Source: Roseateles_B flavus (GTDB lineage Bacteria; Pseudomonadota; Gammaproteobacteria; Burkholderiales; Burkholderiaceae_C). Taken from it: a stretch of 64,000 bases of DNA. Location: assembly GCF_039872765.1 (NCBI RefSeq), contig NZ_JBDPZC010000003.1:1-64000 (forward strand). Direction: 5' to 3'. Position numbers and translations under genes: made by a program. A model generated the notes under the pieces. That model was not told the origin of the DNA. It worked only from the letters and a program-made list of their open reading frames with translations, and searched no databases. Shown here piece after piece: positions 30,256 to 38,630 of this stretch (position 1 is the stretch's first letter; every line of letters begins with the position of its first letter).

Positions 30256-30867
30256 ATGAGCTTCCTCAATCGACCGGCCATGCGCCTGGGCGCCGCAGCC
30301 CTGGCTGCCGCCTGCTTCATGGCGCCTGCCCAGGCACTGGTGCTGGCCAATGGCGACTACGTGCAGTACGACTTCGATCTCTCCGGTCTGGTCGACACGT
30401 CCGCCCCTGCCCGCGGCCTGCTGATCCTGCAGCGTTACCGTGGCGACATTCTCTCTGGGTACGACAAGGTCAAGCTCGAGGTCTTCTATGCGAACGACGC
30501 CTCTCGGTCCTCCATCCCGGTCATCTGGACGACGATCACCGAGTGGAACTTCGGACCGACATCCGCCTGGGGCTTGCAGATGTATCGCTCGTCGGAGACG
30601 GACCGCCCGCTGGAGCCCATCATGACGAGCTTCAAGGGCTCCTACCGCATCACGGCGTTGTGGGGCTCCGTCGACCTGGTCGAGGCATCGGCCACCATAC
30701 GCGACGTCGCCTTCAATGACGTGACTCAGGTGCAGTTTCGCGAGGAAGTGCCCGAGCCGGGCACCCCCAGCCTCCTGCTGGCAGGCGTCGCGGCACTCGG
30801 CTGGCTGGGCCGCAAGAGCCGGCCTGCGCTGAATCGCGAGCACCGGGCGGGCGCCCAGGCAGCCTGA
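30256..30867 (+). CDS. PEP-CTERM sorted exported protein
   Basis: 203 residues: signal peptide (AALAAACFMAPAQAL), a beta-rich mature domain (YVQYDFDLSGLVDTSAPARGLLILQRY, FRITALWG-like strands), and a C-terminal sorting signal. That signal is VPEPGTPSLLLAG, a hydrophobic helix, then GRKSRP. PEP-CTERM proteins are processed by an exosortase in bacteria that make exopolysaccharide; no exosortase is in this window. The start at 30256 has AAGG eight bases upstream. Downstream, without a gap for its own neighbours, begins a scar of gene remnants. Confidence 0.88.
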   Translation: MSFLNRPAMRLGAAALAAACFMAPAQALVLANGDYVQYDFDLSGLVDTSAPARGLLILQRYRGDILSGYDKVKLEVFYANDASRSSIPVIWTTITEWNFGPTSAWGLQMYRSSETDRPLEPIMTSFKGSYRITALWGSVDLVEASATIRDVAFNDVTQVQFREEVPEPGTPSLLLAGVAALGWLGRKSRPALNREHRAGAQAA

Positions 30868-30887
30868 ATGCCCCGGGCTCTGCCTGG

Positions 30888-30935
30888 AGCGGCCCGATCC
30901 AGCGCCGCATTGACGAAGCCGTCCCTGCCCTGTCC
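30888..30935 (+). pseudogene. Remnant: C-terminus of a solute-binding protein gene
   Basis: Frame from 30888 reads SGPIQRRIDEAVPALS, which lines up with the last residues SAQVRQRIDEAIPALP of the solute-binding protein at 32982-33740. The nucleotide match in the core (CGC-CGCATTGACGAAGCC versus CAACGCATCGACGAGGCC) supports homology, although the segment is short. No start or body of such a gene precedes it; the PEP-CTERM gene ends at 30867. Confidence 0.55.
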
Positions 30936-30983
30936 GTCAGCCCTGGCTGTGCAGAAATGCCCCGGTCAGCGGTGCTGCACTTG

Positions 30984-31106
30984 AGGGCGCCGTGTTCAAG
31001 CCCCTTGGCCGAGGCCATGGAGCGCAGCCGGGTGTTCGCGGCCTTGCGGCAGGACTCGTCACCCGCCCTGCGGCAGGCCTTTCTGGCGGCCCGGCTGGGG
31101 CGTTGA
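30984..31106 (+). pseudogene. Remnant: C-terminus of a LysR-family gene, frameshifted
   Basis: The first codons read EGAVFKPL, then one extra base shifts the frame, and the rest reads EAMERSRVFAALRQDSSPALRQAFLAARLGR-stop. This corresponds to QGAVFKPLAETMERSRVFAAWRQDSAPALRVAFLEECRSA at the end of the LysR protein encoded at 28932-29843. About 40 codons remain; the rest of the gene is absent. It could not be expressed as a regulator. Confidence 0.8.
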
Positions 31107-31110
31107 GCCC

Positions 31111-32334
31111 TCAGCGGCGCAGGGCCTTGTCACGGACTGGCCTCAGCCACTGCAGCAGCTTCGCATACACCTCGGCATCGCCCAGCAGGGCCAGATGGCC
31201 CAGGCCGTAGCCGATCCACTGCCGCTCGGGCGCGAAAGCCAGGGTGCGCTGAGGGTCCGGGTGGCGGCCCAGGGCGCTGTCCAGGGGCACCAGACCGTCG
31301 CCCAGCAGGCGGTCCTTGAGGTCGTCGCGGCGGGCGCCGATGCTGCCGGCGACCGTGTAGCAGCGGATCTGAGCCGGCAGCGGCAGGTGCCGGGGCAGCG
31401 CCGGCCCGGGGCTGAAGCGATCGCGTCCCTGCCAGTCCTCCTCGAGCAGGCTGCCGTGGCGCAGATCCGTGATGCCCTCGCTGCGCACGCGGCCCAGGCG
31501 TGCAAAGGGCGTGGCATAGGGCGTCTGCTCCAGCAAGCGCTCGAACCAGTGACCCAGGCGTTCCAGCGGCGCGCCGTGGTGGGGCGTGCCCAGGAACAGC
31601 AGATCGCTCACCAGCGAAGGCCAGCGGTGCCCTGCAACGGCGCCTTGGTGCAGCGCGCTGCGCGCCACCAGGCCGCCCATGCTGTGGCCCAGCAGGGTCA
31701 GGCGGCGCAGCTCGCCGGGCCATTGCGCCACCAGGCGTTCCAGAAGGGTCGCCAGGGCCTGGCCGTTGCGGGCGATGTGCAGTCCGGTGTTGTAGCGGAG
31801 GTAGAGCGGCGTATAGCCGAGATCCCGGGCCAGCACGGCGCCGTGGTCATGGCCGCCGTACAGCCACTGCTGCTCGTTCATGCACAGGCCATGGAGCATC
31901 ACCAGGGGCGCATCCCCCCCTTCAGGCAGCGCGCCGGACTGGAGGTCCAGCGGATGCCCGCCGTGGTGAATCGCCATGGGAATGGCCAAGGGGTTGTGAG
32001 TCCGCTCGAGGTGATCCCCCAGCACGCCGTTGAGGGCCGAGACCAGGGCATCACCCTGCGGCAGGCCGGTGCTGCGGCCCAGCGCGGGCTCCAGCAAGGC
32101 CAGCAGTTCGTCGGCCCCCGCACCCGCGACCCGCGTCACGCCTCGGATGCTGCGATAGACCAGCCCCGTCAGCCCGCCGGCGCGGTCCGGGGCCTCACGT
32201 CCGGCCGCCAGCGGGCCGTTCAGCACGCGGGCATGCACGGCTTCGACCAGGTCTGCCAGGGCCAGCGTGGCGCTGGCCGTGAGCTTCACGAGGCCGCGCA
32301 CCGGATGCCCGCGGCGCGAAGGAGGTTCAGCCAT
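31111..32334 (-). CDS. Lipase/esterase-like alpha/beta hydrolase (PGAP1-like)
   Basis: 407 residues. A helical N-terminal region (about 1-110, LADLVEAVHARVLNG...) precedes a hydrolase domain with LVMLHGLCMNEQQW, then YNTGLHIARNGQALATLLERLV, then the nucleophile elbow TLLGHSMGGLVARSAL, LFLGTPHHGAPLERLG, DGLVPLDSALGRHPD (probable Asp region) and a late GLGHLALLGD (probable His). This pattern is common to triacylglycerol lipase-like and PGAP1-like proteins. No signal peptide is seen. Start at 32334 (MAEPPSRRG) is more likely than 32367. Substrate unknown; an acyl ester is likely. Confidence 0.85.
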   Translation of the reverse strand: MAEPPSRRGHPVRGLVKLTASATLALADLVEAVHARVLNGPLAAGREAPDRAGGLTGLVYRSIRGVTRVAGAGADELLALLEPALGRSTGLPQGDALVSALNGVLGDHLERTHNPLAIPMAIHHGGHPLDLQSGALPEGGDAPLVMLHGLCMNEQQWLYGGHDHGAVLARDLGYTPLYLRYNTGLHIARNGQALATLLERLVAQWPGELRRLTLLGHSMGGLVARSALHQGAVAGHRWPSLVSDLLFLGTPHHGAPLERLGHWFERLLEQTPYATPFARLGRVRSEGITDLRHGSLLEEDWQGRDRFSPGPALPRHLPLPAQIRCYTVAGSIGARRDDLKDRLLGDGLVPLDSALGRHPDPQRTLAFAPERQWIGYGLGHLALLGDAEVYAKLLQWLRPVRDKALRR

Positions 32335-32393
32335 GCCCGCATTCCCCGTCTGGTGGTGACGGGCCATTCTGCATCAGCGGGCGGCAGGGGCGC

Positions 32394-32849
32394 TCAATGC
32401 GTGTCCATCCTCAGCTGCCCGGACTCCACGGCGACCTCCAGCCTCAGGGCCAGCTCGCCATCCTTCGTGTGCACGAACCAGAAGGACGCCGGCACGCCGC
32501 AGCGGGTCCGGCCCTTGTGCGGCCCGATCGTATGCACGCCTGCTGCCGCATCGCCACCCAGCGCCTTGAGGGCGCGGTCGGTGAACTCGCAGTAGTTCCT
32601 GAACAGGCCGGCCTTGTCACCAGCGCGCTCGGCGGATGCCCGGGCCTGACTGGTCTGGAGGCGGAAGAAGCGCTCCGGCTGCTGGGAGCGGCAGGCCGCC
32701 CCCATGCTGTTGAGCAAGGCGACGCCCTCCCCGCGCGCCAGATCTGCCGGTGTGGCGGTGCGCGTGCCGGCGCAATCCTGCGCCCATGCCTGGGGTGTCC
32801 CCATGAGGGCCAGCAGAGTGGTGGCCACGAGCGTTCTGTTCAATTGCAT
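32394..32849 (-). CDS. Small exported protein of unknown function
   Basis: 151 residues starting MQLNRTLVATTLLALMGTPQAWAQDC, a clear Sec signal cleaved after AWA. The mature region has cysteines (QDCAGT, AACRS, NYCEF, TRCGVP) that may form two disulfides, and ends in beta strands (PASFWFVHTKDGELALRLEVAVESG). No family recognised. The frame to 32924 adds 25 residues with no signal logic, so the inner ATG is preferred. Confidence 0.75.
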   Translation of the reverse strand: MQLNRTLVATTLLALMGTPQAWAQDCAGTRTATPADLARGEGVALLNSMGAACRSQQPERFFRLQTSQARASAERAGDKAGLFRNYCEFTDRALKALGGDAAAGVHTIGPHKGRTRCGVPASFWFVHTKDGELALRLEVAVESGQLRMDTH

Positions 32850-32981
32850 GCCTGTTCCTGTGTTTCTTGTCCGTGTCAATTGTCCGGGCTCCTCATCCAT
32901 GAAGCTGACTATGATCGCCCACATCCAGGCTGCCGGCCACGCTCAGGGCGCTGGCCGGCGGTCATGACAGGGAGGTGTGGC

Positions 32982-33740
32982 ATGAGAGCTGTCCTTGCCC
33001 TGGCGACGGCGCTGGCACCGCTGCTGGCGCTTCGCGCCGGGCCCGCCTTCGGGGAACCCGCCGACGCCGGGGAGCCCCCGCTGCGCCTCTACTACTACGA
33101 GCGCCCGCCGTTCCACTACACCGATGATCAGGGCCGCGTCACCGGCCTGTTCGCGGACACCACCGAGCAGATCCTGCACCGTGCCGGCCTGCGCTTCGAG
33201 TGGGTGCGCATGCCCGCCAACCGCATCCTGCTGGCGCTGCGCAAGGAACCGGAGGTGGCCTGCTCGCCCGCCTGGTATGCCACGCCACAGCGGCAGGCCG
33301 ACTTCTGGTTCAGCAAGCCCATATTGCGCGACAAGCCGCTCATCGCTCTGCTGCGTGCGGACTTCCCGCTGGAGCCCGGCACCACGGCCCGGGACTTCTT
33401 CCAGAGCCCCAAGGTGAGGCTGCTGCTCAAGCAGAACTTCTCGCAGGGCGCCTACATGAACGCGCTGATCGCCCGCATGCCGCCGGCACAGGTGCAGCAG
33501 GTATCCCTGGAGGTGCCGGCCATGGTGCAGATGCTCAAGCGCAACCGCGCGGACGCCATCATCACCACGGCCGAGGAGGCCGGCATCTTCGTTCGCCAGG
33601 CCGGCTATCCCATGAGCGAGTTCCTGGTCGTGCAGTTCCCGGATGTGCCGGCCGAGGAGTACCGCTACATCCTGTGCAAGCGCTCCATGTCCGCCCAGGT
33701 CCGCCAACGCATCGACGAGGCCATCCCCGCCCTGCCCTAG
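32982..33740 (+). CDS. Periplasmic solute-binding protein, family 3-like
   Basis: 252 residues: signal peptide to about residue 24 (RAGPAFGEP), then a bacterial extracellular solute-binding fold (LRLYYYERPPFHYTDDQGRVTGLFADTTEQILHRAGLRFEWVRMPANRILLALR, ACSPAWYATPQRQADFWFSKPIL). No transporter genes are adjacent, so it may act as a sensor or an orphan binding protein. GGGAGGTGTGGC precedes the ATG. A related protein without its own transporter is encoded at 59260-60183 and a C-terminal remnant of such a gene lies at 30888. Confidence 0.85.
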   Translation: MRAVLALATALAPLLALRAGPAFGEPADAGEPPLRLYYYERPPFHYTDDQGRVTGLFADTTEQILHRAGLRFEWVRMPANRILLALRKEPEVACSPAWYATPQRQADFWFSKPILRDKPLIALLRADFPLEPGTTARDFFQSPKVRLLLKQNFSQGAYMNALIARMPPAQVQQVSLEVPAMVQMLKRNRADAIITTAEEAGIFVRQAGYPMSEFLVVQFPDVPAEEYRYILCKRSMSAQVRQRIDEAIPALP

Positions 33741-33754
33741 CGGCCGCCCGGAAG

Positions 33755-33781
33755 AAAAAAGCGCCCCGGTGAGGGGCGCTT
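33755..33781 (-). terminator. Intrinsic terminator of the Ig-domain lipoprotein gene
   Basis: Nine-base arms AAGCGCCCC (33759-33767) and GGGGCGCTT (33773-33781) around a 5-base loop; on the minus strand it is followed by six T (A-tract 33755-33760). It lies 20 bases 3' of the lipoprotein stop and between two convergent genes, so it may serve both. Confidence 0.9.
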
Positions 33782-33801
33782 CGCTGGAGAGTCCGCCGTG
33801 C

Positions 33802-36800
33802 TCAGCGGGCGGCGCGCTGGGCGCGACGCAGGGCGGCCGGCCTGGCCGCCGCGGCGCTGAAGCGCTTGAGGCGCCCCTCTGCCGCCTGGGTGGCCTTGGC
33901 GGAAGGACTGGCCGCGCTGGGCAGGAAGTTCGTCATGCGCGTCAGGCCCGGGGCATCGGTCTTGAGGTAGAGCAGATCCATGATGAAGCTGCTGCCGCTG
34001 CCGCTGCCGTCCACGCTGAAGACGGGCAGCAGGCTGGCCTGGCCGTAGTTGAACACATAGGCATAGCTGGTCGCCATCGGGCCGGTGGGCAGCTTGCCGT
34101 AGGTGACCAGGGTCTGGCGGGTGTCGCCCTGGACGCTGCGCAGGGTGCCACCGGACATGTTGAAGGGACCCACGGCGCCATCGACCAGGAACAGGGCCCA
34201 GCTGGCCGAGCCTCCCAGCCAGGAACGCACCGGCCACGTCTTGGCGCCCATCCAGCCCACCACCATGCTGCCCGGCAGCCATTGCTGCGAGCCGCCGTCG
34301 GGGGCACTGATCAGGGTGCGCACGGAGGGGCTGGGGCCGATGCCCAGCACATTCACGTACACATTGCCGCCCGAGGTCTGGGACTGGCCGAAGGCTTCGC
34401 CATCAGCCAGGGTGTACAGCACGCTCTTCGCGCCGCCCGCACGGGCGATGCCGATGACCTGGCCCTTCTTGCCGCTCAGGCCGAGGCTCTGCACCACGAC
34501 ATGGCTGGAGGTCAGCTGCACGTCGCTGGCCTGCACGTCCAGCGTGGCCAGGGTGTCGACGGCCAGGGTGTCGGTGATGTGCAGGATGCGGGTGCCGCTC
34601 AGGGACGTCAGTGCCAGGTAGCCGTGGGGGCCATCGCTGACCACCGTGCCCTGGTGGCTCTCGTCGGCCGCGAGGGTGGCCAGCAGCTTGGCGCCATCGA
34701 GCTTGGCCAGGTCCACGCCGTAGAGCTTGCCGCCTTCGATGAACAGCCAGATGCCCGGGCCCGAGGAGCCGATGTTGCCGTCGCTGAGGTTGTTGAAATC
34801 GGCGCTGCCCAGCTTGAACAGGGCCGTGGGCGAGCCCAGGTCGGCGTCCACCCGGCTGAGCTGCGTGCCCTTGCGCAGCACGAAGCCGGCCAGGGTGCCG
34901 TCGTTGTTGCGGATCTCCGCCACGGGCATGTCGATCAGACGGGCGGAGCTGCCGCCATCCATGTTGAGGCGCACGGCCCAGGCCTGGTTGTCGGCGCTGG
35001 TGTCGCAGCGGCCGTCCGGGCCGGGTGCGACCATGAACATCCACGAGCGCGACGGATCGGCGAAGTCACTGCCCATGCCATCCAGCATTGCCAGGTCCAT
35101 GGTGACGCTGGAGCGACCGCAGACCTCGCTGCTCTTCAGGCTGGACAACAGCGCCGGCACCGGCACGCCACTGCTGATGGACTGGTCCACCTTGTACAGG
35201 CGGTTGCCCTTGAAGTAGGCGTAGTAGCGCTGCTGGACATTGCTCACCTGGCCACCCGACACGCTGGCCTGGATGACGCTGTGGTTCCAGAAGGACATCT
35301 GGCCACCGGCCTCGACCGTGCTGGTGCCCAGGCCAGGGTTGTCGGCCTTGACGGCCACCAAGGCCGGCGTGCCCGAGGTTTCAGGACCGTCAGCGAAGGT
35401 GGTGGTGACGTTCACCGAGGGGCCGGCGTAGGACAGCAGGTAATAGCCGGAGCCGCCCGAGCTGCCTGCATTGACCGTCACCGTAGCGCTGCTGCTGGTG
35501 ACCTTGCCCACGCTGTTGCTGAGCACGACCTGGTAGCGGCTGCCGCTGTCCTTCAGCTCCAGCACGGGCGTGACGTAGCTCGCCGAGGTGGCCCCGGCGA
35601 TGTCCACGCCATTGCGCTGCCACTGGTAGCTCACCGGCGCGATCTCGTTGGCCTCGGCCACCACGGACAGCGAGGCGTTCTGGCCCACGCTGACCGTCAG
35701 GTCACGCGGCTGCGTGGTGATGACGGGGGCAAGGGGCACGGCCACGCTGAGCAGGGCCGTGTCGGAGTTCACCGACTTCTTGTTGGCCGTCACCACGACA
35801 CGGAAGCCGACGCCGTTGTCGGCCGCGGTGAGCTTGGGCGTGGTGTAGCTGGCGGCGGTGGCGCCTGCGATGTCGGTCCAGGCGCCGGCACGCAGCTGCT
35901 GCCACTGGTAGCTCATCGGGAAGCCGGCGGCATTGGCGTCGACGCGGAAGGTCACGGTGGCCCCGACGGCGGCCTTCTGGCTCGCCGGCTGCTGGTAGAT
36001 CACCGGCGATGCGGCGCTCGTCAGGTGCAGAGTGGCCGGCAGGCTGGTGACGCTGCCGAACTCGTTGCTGACCTTGACGGTGAAGCGGGCGTTGTCGTCG
36101 GCCGCGCCCGTGGGCACGAACTCGAAGGTGCTCTGGGTGGCGCCGGCGATGGGCACGCCGTCGCGGCTCCACTGGTAGCTCAGGGTGCGAGCCCCGGCCG
36201 CGTAGACGGTGAACGGGGTCGGCCAGGCCACCATGCTGTTGGCGTCCTGCGGCTGCTGCAGGATGACGGGGGCCGACGTGCTGGCGCTGAGCACCAGGCA
36301 GCTGGGCAGGGTGATGTCGGTCGACGAAGGGCCGACCTTGACGAAATTGGACAGCAGGTCGCCCGTCTGGGCGAAGAGGGTGGCCACGCTGCCGCGGCGC
36401 ATCACCACATCGAATTCGCCGGTGCTGCCGGTGTAGGCCGTCGTGCGGGCGCTGTAGTCCACGCCGTCGGCGAACACGGGGACGCCGGACTTGCGCTGAC
36501 CCTTGTCGTCCTGCACGCAACCGTGCACCCGGATGGAGTCATAGACGCGGTCCGCGTTCCAGGTCGTGAAGTGGCTGACCTGGCCTTCGTAGTAACGCTG
36601 GCTGCCCTCACCCACCAGGCGCGCTTCGCCTTCCTGCACCCAGAGGCCGGTGGTCTCGTTCAGGTAGAAGAGCGGGATGGTCGCGGGCACCTCGGCCGAG
36701 CGCGTGGCCAGCGGGATGCGGATGACGGCGTTGACGCCCTTGGCCAGCTGAAGGTCCTGGCCGGCGCTGTCGCGCAGCATGACGGTCAGGGCGCCCAGGC

Positions 36801-37407
36801 TCTCCATGGGCTGCGGGGCGGCGCCTGCGGTGGCCGGCTGCGCCATGTAGCCGCCGGGCATGCGGGCCGCATCGGTCGCGGGATCGATGGGCGTGATCTC
36901 CACGGCGATGGTGCCGGTGTAGGCGGCGCCCTTGGCGTCCACCACGGCATTGGCGGGCAGGGTGACCCGGGCCGTCGAGTTCGGCACCTGGGCCGAGCCA
37001 CCGCTGACAGCGTTCACGCTGGCCGTGGCACCCACACGCACCAGGCTGGCGCTCACGGCGCTGGCCACGCCCTGCTGCACCTGCGTCTTGGTCTGGTGAC
37101 CGGCGTGACCGGCATGGCTGATGGCCAGCAGCGCGTCGCCCACCGGCAGCTCGGCCAGCGTGAAGGCGCCCTTGGCATCGGTGGTGGCGCTCAGCGTGCC
37201 ACTGCGCACCGTGGCGGCCGCGATCGGCAAGCCGGTGCCGGCCTCATAGACGAAGCCGCTGACGGAGCCCGTCTTCACCACGACCGGCGGGATCGGGGGT
37301 TCGGGTGTGGGGGTGGGTGTTGACGAGTCGCCGCCGCAGCCGCTCAGCGCGGCGGCCAGACTCACGAGGCACGCGCCAAAGCGCAGGCGCCAGCCATGAT
37401 TTCGCAT
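33802..37407 (-). CDS. Very large surface lipoprotein with carboxypeptidase-regulatory-like and Ig-like domains
   Basis: 1201 residues. Lipobox SLAAALSGCGGDS (Cys about 24) and a Pro/Thr linker (STPTPTPEPPIPP) precede a carboxypeptidase-regulatory-like domain (SVSGFVYEAGTGLPIAAATV, about 47-115). A region of about 115-370 follows. At least three immunoglobulin-like repeats cover about 380-665, each with the pattern VI.QP..., YQW.R.G..I.GAT...Y..P...D.G..F.V. A large beta-rich C-terminal region (about 680-1170) ends in a basic tail (RPAALRRAQRAAR). GGGAGGAATCTC supports the ATG. Such proteins are typical surface adhesins or carbohydrate-related lipoproteins; binding partner unknown. Confidence 0.88.
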   Translation of the reverse strand: MRNHGWRLRFGACLVSLAAALSGCGGDSSTPTPTPEPPIPPVVVKTGSVSGFVYEAGTGLPIAAATVRSGTLSATTDAKGAFTLAELPVGDALLAISHAGHAGHQTKTQVQQGVASAVSASLVRVGATASVNAVSGGSAQVPNSTARVTLPANAVVDAKGAAYTGTIAVEITPIDPATDAARMPGGYMAQPATAGAAPQPMESLGALTVMLRDSAGQDLQLAKGVNAVIRIPLATRSAEVPATIPLFYLNETTGLWVQEGEARLVGEGSQRYYEGQVSHFTTWNADRVYDSIRVHGCVQDDKGQRKSGVPVFADGVDYSARTTAYTGSTGEFDVVMRRGSVATLFAQTGDLLSNFVKVGPSSTDITLPSCLVLSASTSAPVILQQPQDANSMVAWPTPFTVYAAGARTLSYQWSRDGVPIAGATQSTFEFVPTGAADDNARFTVKVSNEFGSVTSLPATLHLTSAASPVIYQQPASQKAAVGATVTFRVDANAAGFPMSYQWQQLRAGAWTDIAGATAASYTTPKLTAADNGVGFRVVVTANKKSVNSDTALLSVAVPLAPVITTQPRDLTVSVGQNASLSVVAEANEIAPVSYQWQRNGVDIAGATSASYVTPVLELKDSGSRYQVVLSNSVGKVTSSSATVTVNAGSSGGSGYYLLSYAGPSVNVTTTFADGPETSGTPALVAVKADNPGLGTSTVEAGGQMSFWNHSVIQASVSGGQVSNVQQRYYAYFKGNRLYKVDQSISSGVPVPALLSSLKSSEVCGRSSVTMDLAMLDGMGSDFADPSRSWMFMVAPGPDGRCDTSADNQAWAVRLNMDGGSSARLIDMPVAEIRNNDGTLAGFVLRKGTQLSRVDADLGSPTALFKLGSADFNNLSDGNIGSSGPGIWLFIEGGKLYGVDLAKLDGAKLLATLAADESHQGTVVSDGPHGYLALTSLSGTRILHITDTLAVDTLATLDVQASDVQLTSSHVVVQSLGLSGKKGQVIGIARAGGAKSVLYTLADGEAFGQSQTSGGNVYVNVLGIGPSPSVRTLISAPDGGSQQWLPGSMVVGWMGAKTWPVRSWLGGSASWALFLVDGAVGPFNMSGGTLRSVQGDTRQTLVTYGKLPTGPMATSYAYVFNYGQASLLPVFSVDGSGSGSSFIMDLLYLKTDAPGLTRMTNFLPSAASPSAKATQAAEGRLKRFSAAAARPAALRRAQRAAR

Positions 37408-37742
37408 GAGATTCCTCCCGAGGCGCCTGGACTTGGGCAGCTCGACCCAACGTCAGCTGCGGGGCTGCACGCGCTCTGCGGCACGCTGTGGACCAGCCCG
37501 TCCGTCCAGGACAAGATTGCTAAGGATCAGCGGCCTGCATCGCCCCGGACCTGCCCGCACGCGGGCACGCCGGGCCGCGCAGGGGGCCGCCTGATGTCGC
37601 CGCGGATTCTGCCGCCCGGGCCAGCCCCGGCATGCCGGGAGAGGTAATGGTTTGTAAGCCACCCCCTGCTTGGGCGGGTCATGCCGCCAGGCCCCTCATG
37701 CCGGCTCGACGGCGGGCGATGAGCGATGGGCGATCAGCGCCC
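37408..37742. other. 335-bp intergenic region with no gene
   Basis: Upstream of the Ig-domain lipoprotein gene and 3' of the RidA gene. Short frames only; no tRNA, repeat or strong terminator seen. It presumably holds the lipoprotein promoter, but I cannot point to a convincing one. Confidence 0.5.
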
Positions 37743-38150
37743 TCAGCCCAGCACCGCCGTCACCTCGATCTCCACCTTGGCCCGGTCCTCCATCAGCGCC
37801 GCGACCTGCACCGCGCTCATGGCCACGCCGTACTCGCGGCCCAGCACCTCGCGGTAGACCTGCCCCACCTCCCGGCCGCGGGCCAAGTACTCGCGCTTGT
37901 CCAGCACATACCAGGTCATGCGGCAGATGTGCTCGGGCCCGGCACCGCCCTCGGCGAGCACGGCCTTGATGTTCTGCAGGGCCTGGCGGACCTGGTCGAC
38001 GAAGTCGTCGCTCTCGAACTGGCACTGCGCGTTCCAGCCGATCTGGCCCGCCACGAAGAGCTGGCGGCCGGTGGCGGCCACGCCGTTGGCATAGCCCTTG
38101 GGTGCGGCCCAGTCGGCGGGCTGCAGAACGGTCTTGGGAGTCGTGGTCAT
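37743..38150 (-). CDS. RidA-family protein, last gene of the anthranilate operon
   Basis: 135 residues of the RidA/YjgF/YER057c/UK114 family: YANGVAATGRQLFVAGQIGWNAQ, QVRQALQNIKAVLAEGGAGPEHICRMTWYV, and the C-terminal EIEVTAVLG. RidA proteins hydrolyse reactive imines/enamines to ketones plus ammonia. The start overlaps the thioesterase stop as ATGA with AGGAAAG upstream, so it belongs to the 2-aminobenzoate operon. I infer it may remove the amino group from the enamine intermediate that the pathway creates; this is not shown by the sequence alone. Confidence 0.9.
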   Translation of the reverse strand: MTTTPKTVLQPADWAAPKGYANGVAATGRQLFVAGQIGWNAQCQFESDDFVDQVRQALQNIKAVLAEGGAGPEHICRMTWYVLDKREYLARGREVGQVYREVLGREYGVAMSAVQVAALMEDRAKVEIEVTAVLG

Positions 38151-38620
38151 GGGGTGCTTTCCTGCAGGCCGCCCGGGCTGCTCAAGGCGAGCAGGGCGCT
38201 GCGAATGTCGTCGGGCAGGGGCTGGGCACGGTGGGTCTCCAGGGACGTGCACACCAGCGACTGGCGGAACCAGGCCCGTCGTCCGTCGGGGCCTTCGTAG
38301 TGATGGAAGAGGCGCAGCGAGCTGCGTCCCAGGTGCTCGAGGGCCACACGCTGGCGCAGCACATCGCCCATGCGGCTGATGCGCTCGAAGCCGCTGTCCA
38401 GCTGCACCGTGGGCAGGCCCACGCGGCGCGCGCCGAGCAGGTGATCAAAGGGAATGCCCAGGCCGAAGGTGAAGAAGTCCTCCACCACGGCATTGAGCAT
38501 CTCGTAATAGCGCGGGTAGAACACGATGCCGGCCGGGTCGCAATGGCCGAAGCGCACGCGCTCCTCGCGCTCGAAGATGAATCGGGGGGCCGGTGCCCTG
38601 CTGATGTCCGTCTCGCTCAT
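38147..38620 (-). CDS. Acyl-CoA thioesterase, 4-hydroxybenzoyl-CoA thioesterase type (hotdog fold)
   Basis: 157 residues with the hotdog-fold active-site segment FGHCDPAGIVFYPRYYEMLNAVVEDFF, whose Asp is the catalytic residue in 4-hydroxybenzoyl-CoA thioesterases. It would hydrolyse an aromatic or alicyclic CoA thioester; in this operon 2-aminobenzoyl-CoA is the likely substrate, as a CoA-recycling valve. It starts 10 bases after the livF stop and overlaps the RidA gene. Confidence 0.9.
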   Translation of the reverse strand: MSETDISRAPAPRFIFEREERVRFGHCDPAGIVFYPRYYEMLNAVVEDFFTFGLGIPFDHLLGARRVGLPTVQLDSGFERISRMGDVLRQRVALEHLGRSSLRLFHHYEGPDGRRAWFRQSLVCTSLETHRAQPLPDDIRSALLALSSPGGLQESTP

Positions 38621-38630
38621 GCCTTGCTCC

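Noticed and set aside
33643..37323. 1226-residue plus-strand frame opposite the Ig-domain lipoprotein
   Set aside because: His/Gly/Ala-rich antisense shadow; the minus-strand protein has lipobox, Ig-like repeats and a Shine-Dalgarno.
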